Shown in pieces: positions 43,752-43,883 of a stretch of DNA of 43,883 nucleotides (the first letter of the stretch is position 1; the number at the start of each line of letters is the position of its first letter). The translations under genes were made by a program, and so were the position numbers. The notes below the pieces were generated by a model. That model did no database searches, was not told the DNA's origin, and worked only from the letters and a program-made list of their open reading frames with translations. Source of the stretch: an uncultured Ectothiorhodospiraceae bacterium (GTDB lineage Bacteria > Pseudomonadota > Gammaproteobacteria > Nitrococcales > Nitrococcaceae); the NCBI GenBank assembly GCA_913055565.1, contig CAJXKP010000021.1, positions 1-43,883 on the forward strand, written 5' to 3'.

Positions 43752-43883
43752 GGCACAACGTCGCGCACGCGGCCGGCATGCGGGCGGCGATGATGCCGGC
43801 GCGACGAATCGCTGGATGGTCTCGTACGCGGATTTCATGACGTTGCTCTTCGCCTTCTTCGTGGCCATGTACGGCATGGCGCA
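43735..43883 (+). CDS. Flagellar motor protein MotB/MotD, 5' part only
   Basis: The window ends inside this gene; 49 codons are visible. After a basic N terminus (SSRAQRRARGRHAGG) comes NRWMVSYADFMTLLFAFFV, the plug-side membrane helix with the ion-binding Asp of the MotB family. The C-terminal OmpA-like peptidoglycan-binding domain would lie beyond the window. ATG 43735 is 17 nt inside the preceding stator gene, so the two are coupled. Proton or sodium use cannot be decided. Confidence 0.9.
   Translation, partial: MATSSRAQRRARGRHAGGDDAGATNRWMVSYADFMTLLFAFFVAMYGMA

Overview
The window is 43.9 kb of GC-rich DNA from a motile gammaproteobacterium. The evidence is 4.5S RNA followed by dnaX-ybaB-recR, a monofunctional RelA, a class I GshA, mutS next to a 7Fe ferredoxin gene, lexA with a gammaproteobacterial SOS box (CTGT-N8-ACAG), and a Pseudomonas-like flhA-flhF-flhG-fliA block followed by stator genes. 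A member of the Chromatiales/Ectothiorhodospiraceae fits, but that is inference from gene content. CTAG is common throughout, although most gammaproteobacteria avoid it.

Layout, left to right. 1-3000: yhcB, a cold-shock gene, yigZ and an msrB-msrA operon whose two products both carry export signals. 3000-3300: a large imperfect inverted repeat, one half of which recurs near 1050. 3300-9450: 4.5S RNA, dnaX, ybaB, recR, orn, a rhodanese, a DUF1249 gene coupled to an IscR-like regulator that lacks most cluster ligands, and a glycerophosphodiesterase. 9460-14200: a moxR-DUF58-tgpA operon preceded by an exported dienelactone hydrolase. 14288-17243: a HAD phosphatase divergent from gshA, then a DUF454 membrane protein.

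17240-22200 is an SOS block on the minus strand: lexA under a perfect LexA box, then imuA, imuB, a GNAT acetyltransferase and a DinF-like MATE exporter. No dnaE2 is present in the window. relA runs divergently from lexA. 24700-29950 holds a two-component pair divergent from dsbD, an Lgt-like/TlpA fusion and a short dsbG. The shared intergenic region carries TTAA direct repeats and a palindrome. This resembles the PA2476-PA2480 locus of Pseudomonas aeruginosa (from memory).

29950-31590 is the least ordinary segment. It has a decayed copy of the relA 3' end, a good sigma70 promoter, a frameshifted AT-richer gene and an unknown two-helix membrane protein. mutS and the ferredoxin gene follow on the minus strand. 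From 35110 come a three-PAS diguanylate cyclase and an 830-bp stretch with no recognised gene that ends in a sigma54-type promoter. The flagellar genes flhA, flhF, flhG, fliA, motA-type and motB-type (cut by the window end) complete the window.

Most of the window is conserved housekeeping and motility DNA. The best leads for something undescribed are the 29.9-31.4 kb island, the inverted-repeat family, the FlhF with an altered GTPase loop and the IscR-like protein with reduced cluster ligands. No CRISPR array, prophage, insertion sequence or tRNA was found.
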